Origin: Bacteroidales bacterium UBA4070 | GTDB lineage: Bacteria; Bacteroidota; Bacteroidia; Bacteroidales; VadinHA17 | Assembly: GCA_002383485.1 (NCBI GenBank) | Contig: DFYY01000022.1 | Coordinates: forward strand, 68,332 to 132,331 | Direction of reading: 5' to 3' | Length of the DNA: 64,000 nt | Part shown: piece after piece, positions 1-9,268 of the stretch | Layout: every line of letters begins with the position of its first letter | How positions within the stretch are numbered: the stretch's first letter is position 1 | Made by a program: the position numbers and the translations under genes | The notes under the pieces: generated by a model | What the model saw: only the letters and a program-made list of their open reading frames with translations | Databases searched by the model: none | Told to the model about the DNA's origin: nothing

Positions 1-1
1 C

Positions 2-1189
2 CTTAAACTGAGAGCCAGCTGGGGACAGAACGGTAATGAAAGCATTGGTGACTTCGGATACACATCGGTGATAGGCAACTCCAACATCTATTACTTTGGT
101 GACAGCAAAACGCAGTACAACGGGACGCAGCCTACCAGGATAGCCAACCCCTCACTGAGGTGGGAAACCTCCGAGCAGACAAACTTCGGTATTGATATGA
201 CCACGCTCGGCAGCAGCCTTTCAGTCACACTCGACTATTATATCAAGAAGACAAAAGACTGGCTTGTAACAGCCCCGGTACCTATGCTTGTCGGCAACTC
301 GGCTCCTATAATCAATGGTGGTTCGGTTCAGAACTCCGGTCTTGAGGCTGAGGTCAGCTACAGGAAGGAGATCGGCAAGCTCTTCCTTAATGTATCGGTA
401 AACGGTGCATTCAACAAGAGCGAGGTGCTTGACATTCAGAATGCCGAGAAGAGACTTCAGGGCGGGGACGGCGGCTTCGGCCAGAGTGGCGTCATCTATG
501 CTGAAGTTGGAACACCAATGGGTGTATTCTACGGCATACGGACCGACGGCATCTTCCAGACACAGGATGAAATAAATGCTTATGTAGGTGAATCAGGAGC
601 CAAGATCCAGCCTAATGCCGTGCCCGGTGACATCAAGTTCATTGATGAGAGCGGTGACGGTACCATAAGTGATGCTGACAGGGTGCAGATAGGCAGTCCG
701 TTCCCCGATTTTACCGGTGGTCTCAACCTGGGTGCAGAGAGTTACGGCTTTGATTTCAATATGTTTGTGTATGCTGCATTAGGTCAGGAAATATACAGTG
801 CGACCCGGCGATATGATATGAATGGTACCAACTTTACCGGAGACTGGCTTAACCGCTGGACCGGACCGGGAACATCGAATCATTATCCCCGCGTCACTTT
901 TGTTGACAATAACCTGAACCAGAAAACAGTGAGCGACTTCTACATTCAGGACGGCAGTTTCATAAGGCTGAGGAATATTTCCCTTGGTTACACCTTGCCG
1001 AAGAATGTGTCCGGGGCTATCGGCCTCAGCAGGCTGCGCATCTATGTTGCTGCAGAAAACCTGTACACGATCACCAGGTACACGGGTTACGATCCGGAAA
1101 TCGGAGGCGGTGTATTTGACAACGGAATCGACCGCGGTATTTACCCGCAGGCACGCACAGTCATGACCGGCTTAAATGTCACATTCTAA
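2..1189 (+). CDS. SusC/RagA-type TonB-linked outer-membrane receptor, C-terminal part
   Basis: The reading frame is open from the window edge, so the N-terminal signal peptide, CarboxypepD-like domain, plug and half of the barrel lie outside. The first visible residues (KLRASWGQNGNESIGDFGY) are a conserved SusC barrel stretch. The end shows the usual SusC finish: SFIRLRNISLGYTLP, then AAENLYTITRYTGYDPEI and a C-terminal aromatic barrel strand closing with TGLNVTF. SusC proteins import oligosaccharides across the outer membrane using TonB energy, with SusD as the lid. The susD gene follows directly, and the downstream enzymes suggest a beta-glucan substrate; the substrate is inference. Confidence 0.95.
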   Translation, partial: LKLRASWGQNGNESIGDFGYTSVIGNSNIYYFGDSKTQYNGTQPTRIANPSLRWETSEQTNFGIDMTTLGSSLSVTLDYYIKKTKDWLVTAPVPMLVGNSAPIINGGSVQNSGLEAEVSYRKEIGKLFLNVSVNGAFNKSEVLDIQNAEKRLQGGDGGFGQSGVIYAEVGTPMGVFYGIRTDGIFQTQDEINAYVGESGAKIQPNAVPGDIKFIDESGDGTISDADRVQIGSPFPDFTGGLNLGAESYGFDFNMFVYAALGQEIYSATRRYDMNGTNFTGDWLNRWTGPGTSNHYPRVTFVDNNLNQKTVSDFYIQDGSFIRLRNISLGYTLPKNVSGAIGLSRLRIYVAAENLYTITRYTGYDPEIGGGVFDNGIDRGIYPQARTVMTGLNVTF

Positions 1190-1208
1190 CATGCAAATCA
1201 ACAGAATT

Positions 1209-2819
1209 ATGAAAAAGTCAATTTTATACGGCATCTTCTTTCTGGCTGTTATGGTTGCAGGCTCATCATGTTCCAAGGATTTTCTGGAGCTTGAGCCGAA
1301 GACCGGTCAGACGGAAGCCAACTACTACAAGACCGAGGGTGACGCCTTCCTTGCCGTCACAGCGGTGTATGATGCATATGCTGTCCAGAACTGGCAGTTC
1401 GCACCTACAATGGCTGATATATGGTCAGATGACGCATTTTGCGGCGGGTCTGATGCATCAGACATGAGCCAGTGGCAGGATATGGAGTCATTTAAGATGG
1501 AACCTGAAAATAACTCTTCCTCTGATCTCTGGAACCGTTGCTACTCAGGTATCTACAGGGCTAATCTCTACCTGCAGAAGCAGGAAGACATTGCCTGGAC
1601 AACCGAAGGACTGAAGGCCAGGCATGAAGCAGAGGTTAAATTCCTGCGCGCCTATTTATACTGGGACCTGGTCCGTCATTATGGCTGGGTGCCCATCATT
1701 ACCGAGGTGTTCCCAAATGTGGAGGAATATAAGAATGTACCCCAAAGCACTCCCGCTGAGGTATTTGAACTTATTGCCTCTGACTTACTTGATGCGGTAG
1801 CTGTTCTTCCGGTTGTATTACCTTCATCTGAAAAAGGCCGGATATCAAAGGGCGCCGTGCAGGCTCTCATGGCACGTATATATCTGTATCAAACGGGTAT
1901 GAGCGCTATCAATGAACTGGGACTCACAGCAGAACAGTGGACAGACGGTACTACAACTATAAACAAGGCCTATATCCAATCAGCTCTTGACGAGGTGATA
2001 CTGAGTGAGGCCTATTCACTCATCCCCAGCTATGCCGATCTGTTCGACTGGGACAATCAGAACAATGCGGAATCCGTTCTGGAGATCCAGTATTCAGATA
2101 AAGCCAAGTCAGGTGACTGGGGCGGATGGAACATAAATGGAAACTTCGCCAGCGTCTGGTACAGTGTTCGTAACCCGGTGGGCGATACTACTGTATTCGC
2201 AGGCTGGTCATTTTCTATCCCGACATGGAGCCTGGCCGATGAGTTCGAACCAGGCGATCCGAGAAAATATGTCACACTGTATGATGCAGAGGCTAACATG
2301 ACAAATTACAACAGGGCTTTCATGAATACGGGCTATTTTAACGGCAAGTACATGGCACGGGCAGCATATATCGGTTCAGGTGGTGACGCGAGTCATAACT
2401 TCCCGCGAAATCATATGGATATAAGATTTGCCGATGTGCTGCTAATGGCTGCTGAGGTGTGGCTTGCTGATAATCCCGGCAAGGCCGCGGGTTATTACAA
2501 CAGGGTCAGAACACGGGCTCTTGGTGAATCCGCTGCAAAGACCTCAATCACCCTTGACGATATCTATCATGAAAGAAGGGTGGAATTCGGAGGCGAGGGC
2601 CTCAGGAAATGGGATCTTCTCCGCAGGGGGCTGACATACACTGAGCAGAAAATAAATGCCAGCTTTGTTGTACCTGCAGGTATTACAAACGCCGGCGACT
2701 TTGCAAACCGTAACTACAAGCCAAATACATTCGGCATGTTCCCGATTCCTGCAGGCGAGATAAGGAATATGAATGCAGGTGTGCTCAAGCAGATGGTACC
2801 TGCCTATATCGGCTTATGA
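1209..2819 (+). CDS. SusD/RagB-type surface glycan-binding lipoprotein
   Basis: The product has a lipoprotein signal (KK, hydrophobic stretch, then GSSCSKDF). The N-terminal SusD signature FLELEPKTGQTEANYY is followed by the helical TPR-like core. The C-terminal RagB/SusD part holds RFADVLLMAAEVWL, YHERRVEFGGEGLRKWDLLR and a closing FPIPAGEI. It acts on the outer face of the outer membrane as the lid of the preceding SusC. I chose the ATG at 1209 because the lipoprotein signal starts there; ATGs at 1176 and 1191 would add a non-signal extension, the first overlapping susC. Length is about 537 residues, normal for the family. Confidence 0.95.
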   Translation: MKKSILYGIFFLAVMVAGSSCSKDFLELEPKTGQTEANYYKTEGDAFLAVTAVYDAYAVQNWQFAPTMADIWSDDAFCGGSDASDMSQWQDMESFKMEPENNSSSDLWNRCYSGIYRANLYLQKQEDIAWTTEGLKARHEAEVKFLRAYLYWDLVRHYGWVPIITEVFPNVEEYKNVPQSTPAEVFELIASDLLDAVAVLPVVLPSSEKGRISKGAVQALMARIYLYQTGMSAINELGLTAEQWTDGTTTINKAYIQSALDEVILSEAYSLIPSYADLFDWDNQNNAESVLEIQYSDKAKSGDWGGWNINGNFASVWYSVRNPVGDTTVFAGWSFSIPTWSLADEFEPGDPRKYVTLYDAEANMTNYNRAFMNTGYFNGKYMARAAYIGSGGDASHNFPRNHMDIRFADVLLMAAEVWLADNPGKAAGYYNRVRTRALGESAAKTSITLDDIYHERRVEFGGEGLRKWDLLRRGLTYTEQKINASFVVPAGITNAGDFANRNYKPNTFGMFPIPAGEIRNMNAGVLKQMVPAYIGL

Positions 2820-2840
2820 ACCAGTTAAAATAAATCGATT

Positions 2841-4643
2841 ATGAAAAAATATAAATATTTTTCCAAATTAACAGGCATCCTTGCAATACTACTGCTGGTG
2901 AGTGCCTGTGAGCCTCAGCTGGCAGACAAACCGGATATAGGTCTTCCGCCAACGGCTGACCAGGTGGATTTTACAATTACCCCCGGAAGTGATGCTTTCA
3001 ACTTTGTTATAACCAACACATCTTCGGTGGTCGGTATCCCTTCCTGGGAATTCGGCAATGGAACCAAAGGGACAGGACAGTCCAATGTTTCCAGATATCC
3101 GATGCCTGGTGATTACACTGTGAAGATGACCCTCGTAACTAGAGGCGGGGTGGCCACTCTTACCAAGACTTTGACCCAGACTGAAACTGACTTCTCTATC
3201 TTTACCGATCCGGTTTATGTTAATCTTACCGGTGGCGTTGACGATGCAGATGGCAAGACATGGGTGGTTGACGCAGGTTCCAAAGGTCATTTTGGAGTTG
3301 GCGATGTTACCAAAGCACTGGCTGCTGGAACAAATTGGGCTGTGTCAGATGGATCTGTCGTCTGGTGGTCTGCCGATCCGAATACCAAGAGTGGAACGGG
3401 AGCATACGACGATGAACTGACCTTCGTCCTCACTGACTTTGTGGTAAAGTATGACAACAAAGGTGTCAGCTATGTCAAGGGTTATACAAAGGACGATCCT
3501 GCGCTGGCATCCGTGTATCTCAACCCGAGACTGAACAAGGACGACTGGGATGTAGACTATGCCACACCCGTTACCGGGAGCTGGAGCATTGTAGAACAGG
3601 GTGGTGCTGACTATATTGTGATCAATAGTGCAACTCCCATTTTCCCGGGGCTGGATGTAGGGGCAAAGAACCACACCTACAAGATCCTCCAGATAAATGA
3701 GAACCTCCTTGAGCTTACATGTGAGAGTTCATATGAAAACTGGACCGCCTGGCACTTCCTCCTGATCCCCAAAGGTTATGTCAAGCCTACAATTACCTAT
3801 ACGGTAAATGCAACCGAGGGAATTGATAACGACGTAGCCTGCTCCGTGACCGACTATACGATCCCCGACGGACAGAGTGTCACTGACATTACCTGGAATT
3901 TTGGAGACAACAGCCCGGAAGTTACCGCCGCAAAAGACGAAGTAGTTCACCATACCTATATGCGACATGGTTCCTACACTGTGACTGCGAAACTGGCCAC
4001 GAGTCTTGGAACTCTGACAGGCACAAAGGTGATCACACTGCTTAATGACAATTCTGCGTATATCCCGTACCTGCTTGATATGATGGTCGTTTACAACGAT
4101 TTCAGCGAAGTGCAGATCTATCCTGTGTCAGGGGAGAATTGTGGAGTGACAATAGAAGATAATCCCTTGAAGGAGATTCCCAACAGGTCTTCAAAGGTTG
4201 CTTTCTATACCAAAACCAACAACGAGTGGGCAAATGCTTTTATGAAGCTTGGCCCGGGTTACAGGTTTGATCTCAGGCAGCAGCATACATTCAGTATCCT
4301 CGTTTACGGTAAAGCGGGAGACAAAGTCCTGCTCAAACTCGAGAATACGGATAAGGGCGGTGATGCCTGGCAGACAGGAACGGAGCTTACCTATACCATT
4401 CAGCAGACGAACAAATGGGAGCTTGCTACCTATGACTTCAGCGGCGCTGATGTGCAGCCCGGAGCAGAGGGATGGAAATGGTGGCCGGATCCGGTATCCT
4501 ACGATGTTGTTGCTGATGATTATTACAATCATGAGTTCTACAACATTATAAGGATAATGCTAAACCCGGGTGTCGGTACCGAGACACACTCCTTCTTCTT
4601 TGACGAATTGTCAGGTCCTCACGTTGAGGGTATTCATAAATAG
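2841..4643 (+). CDS. PKD-domain surface lipoprotein, likely glycan-binding protein (SusE position)
   Basis: The 600-residue product starts with a lipoprotein signal ending LLLVSAC (Cys23). A first PKD-like domain lies at about residues 40-115 and a second at about 318-400 (WNFGDNSPEV, HTYMRHGSYTVTAKL). Between them is a beta-rich region of about 180 residues, and after residue 415 comes a jelly-roll-like region that may bind carbohydrate. Position straight after susD, 21 nt downstream, is where SusE/F-type or SGBP-B proteins sit. PKD lipoproteins of this layout are common in laminarin loci of marine Bacteroidota (family knowledge). The binding role is inference; no catalytic motif was seen. 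Confidence 0.8.
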   Translation: MKKYKYFSKLTGILAILLLVSACEPQLADKPDIGLPPTADQVDFTITPGSDAFNFVITNTSSVVGIPSWEFGNGTKGTGQSNVSRYPMPGDYTVKMTLVTRGGVATLTKTLTQTETDFSIFTDPVYVNLTGGVDDADGKTWVVDAGSKGHFGVGDVTKALAAGTNWAVSDGSVVWWSADPNTKSGTGAYDDELTFVLTDFVVKYDNKGVSYVKGYTKDDPALASVYLNPRLNKDDWDVDYATPVTGSWSIVEQGGADYIVINSATPIFPGLDVGAKNHTYKILQINENLLELTCESSYENWTAWHFLLIPKGYVKPTITYTVNATEGIDNDVACSVTDYTIPDGQSVTDITWNFGDNSPEVTAAKDEVVHHTYMRHGSYTVTAKLATSLGTLTGTKVITLLNDNSAYIPYLLDMMVVYNDFSEVQIYPVSGENCGVTIEDNPLKEIPNRSSKVAFYTKTNNEWANAFMKLGPGYRFDLRQQHTFSILVYGKAGDKVLLKLENTDKGGDAWQTGTELTYTIQQTNKWELATYDFSGADVQPGAEGWKWWPDPVSYDVVADDYYNHEFYNIIRIMLNPGVGTETHSFFFDELSGPHVEGIHK

Positions 4644-4658
4644 TAAATATTGCTGATT

Positions 4659-4695
4659 ATTGCCTGCCCTGCTAAAGGGCAGGCAATAATTTTAT
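4659..4695 (+). terminator. Intrinsic terminator between the PKD lipoprotein and GH3 genes
   Basis: A perfect 12-bp stem, ATTGCCTGCCCT (4659-4670) with AGGGCAGGCAAT (4676-4687), closes a 5-nt loop and is followed by a T-rich tail around 4690-4694. It lies 15 nt after a stop codon and about 40 nt before the GH3 start. It probably lowers or separates expression of the enzyme genes relative to susCD. Confidence 0.8.
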
Positions 4696-4730
4696 CATTC
4701 TTTATTTCAATAATTTATACAGGTGCAGAT

Positions 4731-6989
4731 ATGAACTTCAGAAGAATATCGCTTGTACTCTCCGTTATGATCCCGGCTCTTATTGCAGGGTCATGCAGCA
4801 GGGGTTCTGCAGGCAGTGATGATGCTACGGTAAGGGCAGGAAAAATGCTAGCTGAGATGACACTCGATGAAAAGATTGGGCAGATGTCACAGCTTGACCT
4901 GGGTTATTTTATGGATCAGGAGCAGCTTAAACAAGCTGTCAGGGATGGCCGGTGCGGCTCACTGCTCAATTTTCTGGGCACAGAGAAGGTGAACGAGCTT
5001 CAGCGCATAGCCGTGGAAGAGAGCAGGCTTGGAATTCCTCTCATTATCGGCCGGGATGTGATTCACGGCTACCGCACCGTCTTCCCGATTCCTCTCGGTA
5101 TGGCAGCATCATGGAACCCGGAAGCTGTTCAGCAGGCATTCCGCATATCAGCCATAGAGGCATCTTCACAAGGGATAAGATGGACCTTCGCCCCGATGAT
5201 CGACATCACCTGGGACCCGCGCTGGGGAAGAATTGCCGAGGGGTGCGGAGAGGATCCCTTCCTGGCATCGACACTGGCCGCAGCAATGGTCAATGGTGCG
5301 CAGGGCGACAGCCTCAATGACCCGACTTCAATCGCAGCATGTGCAAAACATTACGTCGGATACGGCTTTGCCGAGGCAGGTCGCGATTATAACACGACAT
5401 ATATTTCCGAGCCGGTGCTGAGGGACGTTGTTCTCAAACCCTTTCACGCAGCGAAAGAGGCCGGAGCACAAACATTCATGTCGGCATTCAATGACCTGAA
5501 CGGCATCCCCACTTCAGGGAACGAGTTTACAATCAGAAAGATCCTGAGGGAAGAATGGGGATTTGACGGTTTTGTGGTCAGCGACTGGGGATCGGTTACC
5601 GAAATGATCAACCACGGTTATGCCGAAGATGAAAAGGACGCGGCTGCTAAAGCTATAAAAGCTGGCGTGGAGATGGAAATGGCGACCACAACTTACTTTG
5701 ACAACATCAAAGCCCTGCTTGATGAGAAGAAGATTACAATGGAGCAGATTGACGATGCGGTCAGGAATATCCTTAAGGTAAAATACAGGCTCGGTCTCTT
5801 TGACAACCCCTATACAGATCCAGAAGCTGAGAAAAAGATCCTTGATCCGTCATTCCTGGAGCATGCGCGCACAGTGGCACGGCAGAGCGCCGTCCTGCTC
5901 CGTAATGAAAATGCAGCACTGCCGCTCATACCGGAAAAGATATCATCCGTTGCAGTCATCGGCCCTCTGGCTGATGCACCACGTGACCAGCTAGGCACCT
6001 GGTGCTTTGACGGCAAGGAGGAGAACTCAGTGACACCGCTCAGGGCAATCAGGGATCTTCTGGGAGAGAAGCGTGTAAACTATGTTCAGGCACTTGCATA
6101 CAGCCGTGACAAAAGCAAGGCTGGCTTTGCTGCAGCGGTTGCAGCCGCACGAAGGTCCGATGCAATACTCTTCTTCGGCGGCGAGGAGTGGATTCTCTCA
6201 GGCGAGGGTCAATCAAGGGGAGAAATAAATATCCCCGGTGCCCAGACTGAACTTCTTGAGCAGCTTGCAGCAACTGGCAAGCCTCTCATCCTTGTGATTA
6301 TGGCCGGCAGACCCCTCGGCATAGGCAGGGAGCTTGAACTGTGTGATGCCGTCCTCTATGCCTGGCACCCCGGAACAATGGCAGGCCCGGCTATCGCTGA
6401 CCTGCTTTTTGGCAAGGAATCACCCTCGGGGAAACTCCCGGTTACATTCGTTAAGGATGAGGGACAGATACCTTTCTACTACTACAGAAAGAACACCGGC
6501 AGACCGGCTAATGATGATGCATGGACACCCTTTGACAGCATACCAGTAGTGAACCCACAGAGCTCACTGGGCTACAAGTCGTTCCACCTTGACTTCGGAT
6601 ATACCCCTCTTTTACCATTCGGTTACGGACTCAGCTACACTACCTTTGACTACGCTGACATTGCCCTTTCATCGAATGAGATGGAAATGAACGGAACACT
6701 GACTGTAAAGGCAAAGGTCACCAACAGCGGGGAATATGATGCGGATGAGATAGTTCAGTTCTATATCCGTGACAGGGTGGGAAGCCTTACCCGTCCCATC
6801 AAGGAACTCAAGGGTTACAAGCGCCTGAGGATAAACAGGGGAGAGACGGCAGAAGTGGAGTTTACACTTACTGCTGAAGACCTGGCCTTCTTCAATGGAA
6901 AGGAGACTGTCACGGAACCCGGTAATTTCGATGTCTGGATTGGCCCGAACTCGGATGAGGGACTCCATGGCGAATTTATTCTGAAATAA
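4731..6989 (+). CDS. Glycoside hydrolase family 3 beta-glucosidase, periplasmic lipoprotein
   Basis: GH3 enzymes release glucose from the non-reducing ends of beta-glucan oligosaccharides. The N-terminal TIM-barrel domain has GRDVIHGYRTVFPIPLG, the KHYVGYGFAEAGRDY segment and the nucleophile motif GFVVSDWGS (Asp about residue 285 from this start). The alpha/beta sandwich domain with GGEEWILSGEG and a C-terminal fibronectin-III-like domain (TNSGEYDADEIVQFYIRD) follow, the usual BglX order. I chose the ATG at 4731 because it begins a lipoprotein signal (MNFRRISL to AGSCS); an upstream in-frame ATG at 4650 runs through the terminator. The stop overlaps the GH16 start by one base (TAATG). Confidence 0.95.
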   Translation: MNFRRISLVLSVMIPALIAGSCSRGSAGSDDATVRAGKMLAEMTLDEKIGQMSQLDLGYFMDQEQLKQAVRDGRCGSLLNFLGTEKVNELQRIAVEESRLGIPLIIGRDVIHGYRTVFPIPLGMAASWNPEAVQQAFRISAIEASSQGIRWTFAPMIDITWDPRWGRIAEGCGEDPFLASTLAAAMVNGAQGDSLNDPTSIAACAKHYVGYGFAEAGRDYNTTYISEPVLRDVVLKPFHAAKEAGAQTFMSAFNDLNGIPTSGNEFTIRKILREEWGFDGFVVSDWGSVTEMINHGYAEDEKDAAAKAIKAGVEMEMATTTYFDNIKALLDEKKITMEQIDDAVRNILKVKYRLGLFDNPYTDPEAEKKILDPSFLEHARTVARQSAVLLRNENAALPLIPEKISSVAVIGPLADAPRDQLGTWCFDGKEENSVTPLRAIRDLLGEKRVNYVQALAYSRDKSKAGFAAAVAAARRSDAILFFGGEEWILSGEGQSRGEINIPGAQTELLEQLAATGKPLILVIMAGRPLGIGRELELCDAVLYAWHPGTMAGPAIADLLFGKESPSGKLPVTFVKDEGQIPFYYYRKNTGRPANDDAWTPFDSIPVVNPQSSLGYKSFHLDFGYTPLLPFGYGLSYTTFDYADIALSSNEMEMNGTLTVKAKVTNSGEYDADEIVQFYIRDRVGSLTRPIKELKGYKRLRINRGETAEVEFTLTAEDLAFFNGKETVTEPGNFDVWIGPNSDEGLHGEFILK

Positions 6990-7840
6990 TGGATCATAAA
7001 CAAAAGATAATGATACAATTGGGAGTGATAATCCTGGCACTGGCCTTGTTGGCTCCGGGATGCAACAATAACGAACCCCCCCCCGAATACCCTGACAACC
7101 CAAATACCGGCGACAAGGCACTGGTGTGGAGCGATGAATTTGACTACAACGGTTTGCCTGATTCGAAGAAGTGGGGTTATGACACGGATGGCAATTCCAG
7201 TGGATGGGGCAACAATGAGTTGCAGTACTATACAGCCTCCAGGCTGAAAAACGCCGAGGTAAAAGACGGGCACCTTTATATCACCGCCTATAAGGAGGAT
7301 TACGAAGGCTTTAAATACACATCCGCCAGGCTTGTCACACGACAGAAAGGTGATTGGCTCTATGGCAGGGTTGAGGTAAAGGCAAAAATTCCTGACGGCA
7401 GGGGTATGTGGCCGGCTATCTGGATGCTGCCAACCGACTGGCAATATGGCGGATGGCCTGCCAGCGGCGAGATTGATATCATGGAAAGTGTAGGTTACGA
7501 TCCTTACAAGATCGTTGGCACCGTGCACACCGAGGCATACAATCACACCATCGGTACTCAGAAAGGAGCAACCACAACGGTTCAGACGTGTTACAGTGAT
7601 TTTCACGTATATGCATTGGAGTGGGAACCGGCTGCAATCCGGATTTACGTGGATGACCTGAACTATTTCACCTTCAGGAATGAAGGAACCGGTTACAAAA
7701 CCTGGCCTTTTGACAAGCGGTTCCACCTTCTCCTGAATGTGGCGGTTGGAGGTAACTGGGGCGGTGCTCAGGGAGTCGATGACGCGATTTTCCCGCGTAC
7801 CATGGTGGTTGATTATGTAAGGATTTACCAGAAAAAGTAA
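6989..7840 (+). CDS. Glycoside hydrolase family 16 endo-beta-glucanase (laminarinase type), lipoprotein
   Basis: A lipoprotein signal ends LLAPGCNNN. The catalytic GH16 motif SGEIDIMES is complete: Glu161 nucleophile, Asp163 and Glu166 acid/base. Conserved flanks WPAIWMLP and FHLLLNVAVGGNWGG also match beta-1,3-glucanase-type GH16 enzymes. Length of 283 residues is one catalytic domain with no added binding module. The start codon overlaps the GH3 stop, pointing to translational coupling. In the locus it would be the endo-acting enzyme that cuts beta-1,3-glucan chains at the cell surface or in the periplasm; the exact substrate is inferred. Confidence 0.95.
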   Translation: MDHKQKIMIQLGVIILALALLAPGCNNNEPPPEYPDNPNTGDKALVWSDEFDYNGLPDSKKWGYDTDGNSSGWGNNELQYYTASRLKNAEVKDGHLYITAYKEDYEGFKYTSARLVTRQKGDWLYGRVEVKAKIPDGRGMWPAIWMLPTDWQYGGWPASGEIDIMESVGYDPYKIVGTVHTEAYNHTIGTQKGATTTVQTCYSDFHVYALEWEPAAIRIYVDDLNYFTFRNEGTGYKTWPFDKRFHLLLNVAVGGNWGGAQGVDDAIFPRTMVVDYVRIYQKK

Positions 7841-7845
7841 TTTGT

Positions 7846-9264
7846 ATGCCTCATCTGCTTGTTGCTTTGTTGGCCCTGTTGCTTGTATCCTGCAACCGTC
7901 CGTCGGAAAACGGTAACGGCACCGGTGATGGCAGCGGGATCTTTGCTGAATCATGGATTACTGCACCTCACCAGGGCATCCTGTTTGAAAAGCAGCAGGC
8001 ACAGACGGAGTTTGGCACTGCTGTCAATGCCGATCCGACAATCGTAATTGACACCACCGTTCGCTACCAGGAGATTGACGGATTCGGCAACTGCCTGACC
8101 GGCGGCAGTGCCATACTACTTAACCGTATGACGCCTGCAGGACGCACTGCGTTGCTTCAGGAACTCTTCAGTCCTGAAGGGAACGGCATCGGAATAAGTT
8201 ACCTCAGGGTGAGTATTGGCGCTTCCGACCTGAGCGACAGGGTGTTTACCTACTCTGACCTGGCCCCTGGAGAGACTGACCCGCTGATGGAGAAGTTCAG
8301 CCTGGAACCGGAGAAGGAGGATCTGATTCCTGTCCTGAAGGAGATACTGGCAACCAATCCGTCAATTAAGATAATGGGCTCACCATGGACGGCTCCACTA
8401 TGGATGAAGACCAACAATGCTTCAGTGGGAGGGAGCCTGAAAAGGGAGTGGTTTGACGCCTATGCACTTTACTTCGTCAGGTACATTCAGGCCATGAAGG
8501 CAGAAGGCATTACAATTGATGCCATTACAGTGCAGAATGAGCCGCTTTACGGTGGCAACAACCCAAGCATGGTCATGACAGCCGCGGACCAGGCCCTTTT
8601 CATCAGGCAGAGCCTTGGACCGGCCTTTGCAGCTGCAGGGATCACAACGAAAATTATAATTTACGATCACAATGCTGACCGCACCGATTATCCGCTGGAA
8701 ATCCTGAATGATGCCGGGGCAAGAAACTACGTTGACGGTTCCGCCTTTCATCTGTACGGAGGGTCCATAAACAACCTTACTGCAGTTCATGATGCCTGGC
8801 CTGCAAAGAACCTGTACTTTACCGAGCAGTGGGTAGGCGGACCGGGTGACCTGGCCGGCGATCTCAAATGGCATGTAGAGAACCTGATAATTGGCGCTAC
8901 ACGGAACTGGTGCCGTAATGTCCTGGAGTGGAACCTCGCATCAGATCCGGCATATGATCCTCATACTGACGGGGGATGTGACAGGTGCCTCGGCACGGTG
9001 ACCATCGACGGGAACAACGTGAAACGCAACCCAGCTTATTACATTCTGGCTCACGCAGCGAAGTTTGTCAGACCAGGCTCAGTGAGGGTCTCCTCAACAA
9101 CTCAGACCATATTGCCGAATGTGGCGTTCATGACTCCGGACGGGGAAAAGGTGCTGATTGTACTGAATGCGTCTGAAACCAAAAGGAACTTCAACGTGAG
9201 GTTCAGGGGCTATACCATGCCTTTGAGTCTGAACGGCGGAGCTGTCGGTACGTGGATCTGGTAA
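7846..9264 (+). CDS. Glycoside hydrolase family 30 enzyme, lipoprotein
   Basis: The lipoprotein signal is short (LLALLLVSCNRP). The GH30 barrel shows YQEIDGFGNCLTGGSA, MGSPWTAPLWMK, the acid/base motif TVQNEPLY (Glu232) and the nucleophile in YFTEQWVGG (Glu327); a small beta-domain ends the protein. GH30 members in Bacteroidota beta-glucan loci are mostly beta-1,6-glucanases or exo-beta-1,6-glucosidases that remove laminarin side chains (family knowledge). Sequence similarity to glucosylceramidases is shared by the whole family. It starts 5 nt after the GH16 stop and ends 4 nt before the convergent CotH gene, so it is the last gene of the operon. Confidence 0.92.
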   Translation: MPHLLVALLALLLVSCNRPSENGNGTGDGSGIFAESWITAPHQGILFEKQQAQTEFGTAVNADPTIVIDTTVRYQEIDGFGNCLTGGSAILLNRMTPAGRTALLQELFSPEGNGIGISYLRVSIGASDLSDRVFTYSDLAPGETDPLMEKFSLEPEKEDLIPVLKEILATNPSIKIMGSPWTAPLWMKTNNASVGGSLKREWFDAYALYFVRYIQAMKAEGITIDAITVQNEPLYGGNNPSMVMTAADQALFIRQSLGPAFAAAGITTKIIIYDHNADRTDYPLEILNDAGARNYVDGSAFHLYGGSINNLTAVHDAWPAKNLYFTEQWVGGPGDLAGDLKWHVENLIIGATRNWCRNVLEWNLASDPAYDPHTDGGCDRCLGTVTIDGNNVKRNPAYYILAHAAKFVRPGSVRVSSTTQTILPNVAFMTPDGEKVLIVLNASETKRNFNVRFRGYTMPLSLNGGAVGTWIW

Positions 9265-9268
9265 CAGG

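Noticed and set aside
6815..7954. 379-codon open frame on the minus strand
   Set aside because: It lies opposite the GH3 end and the GH16 gene, both with intact catalytic motifs; the antisense product has no recognisable domain and odd composition.
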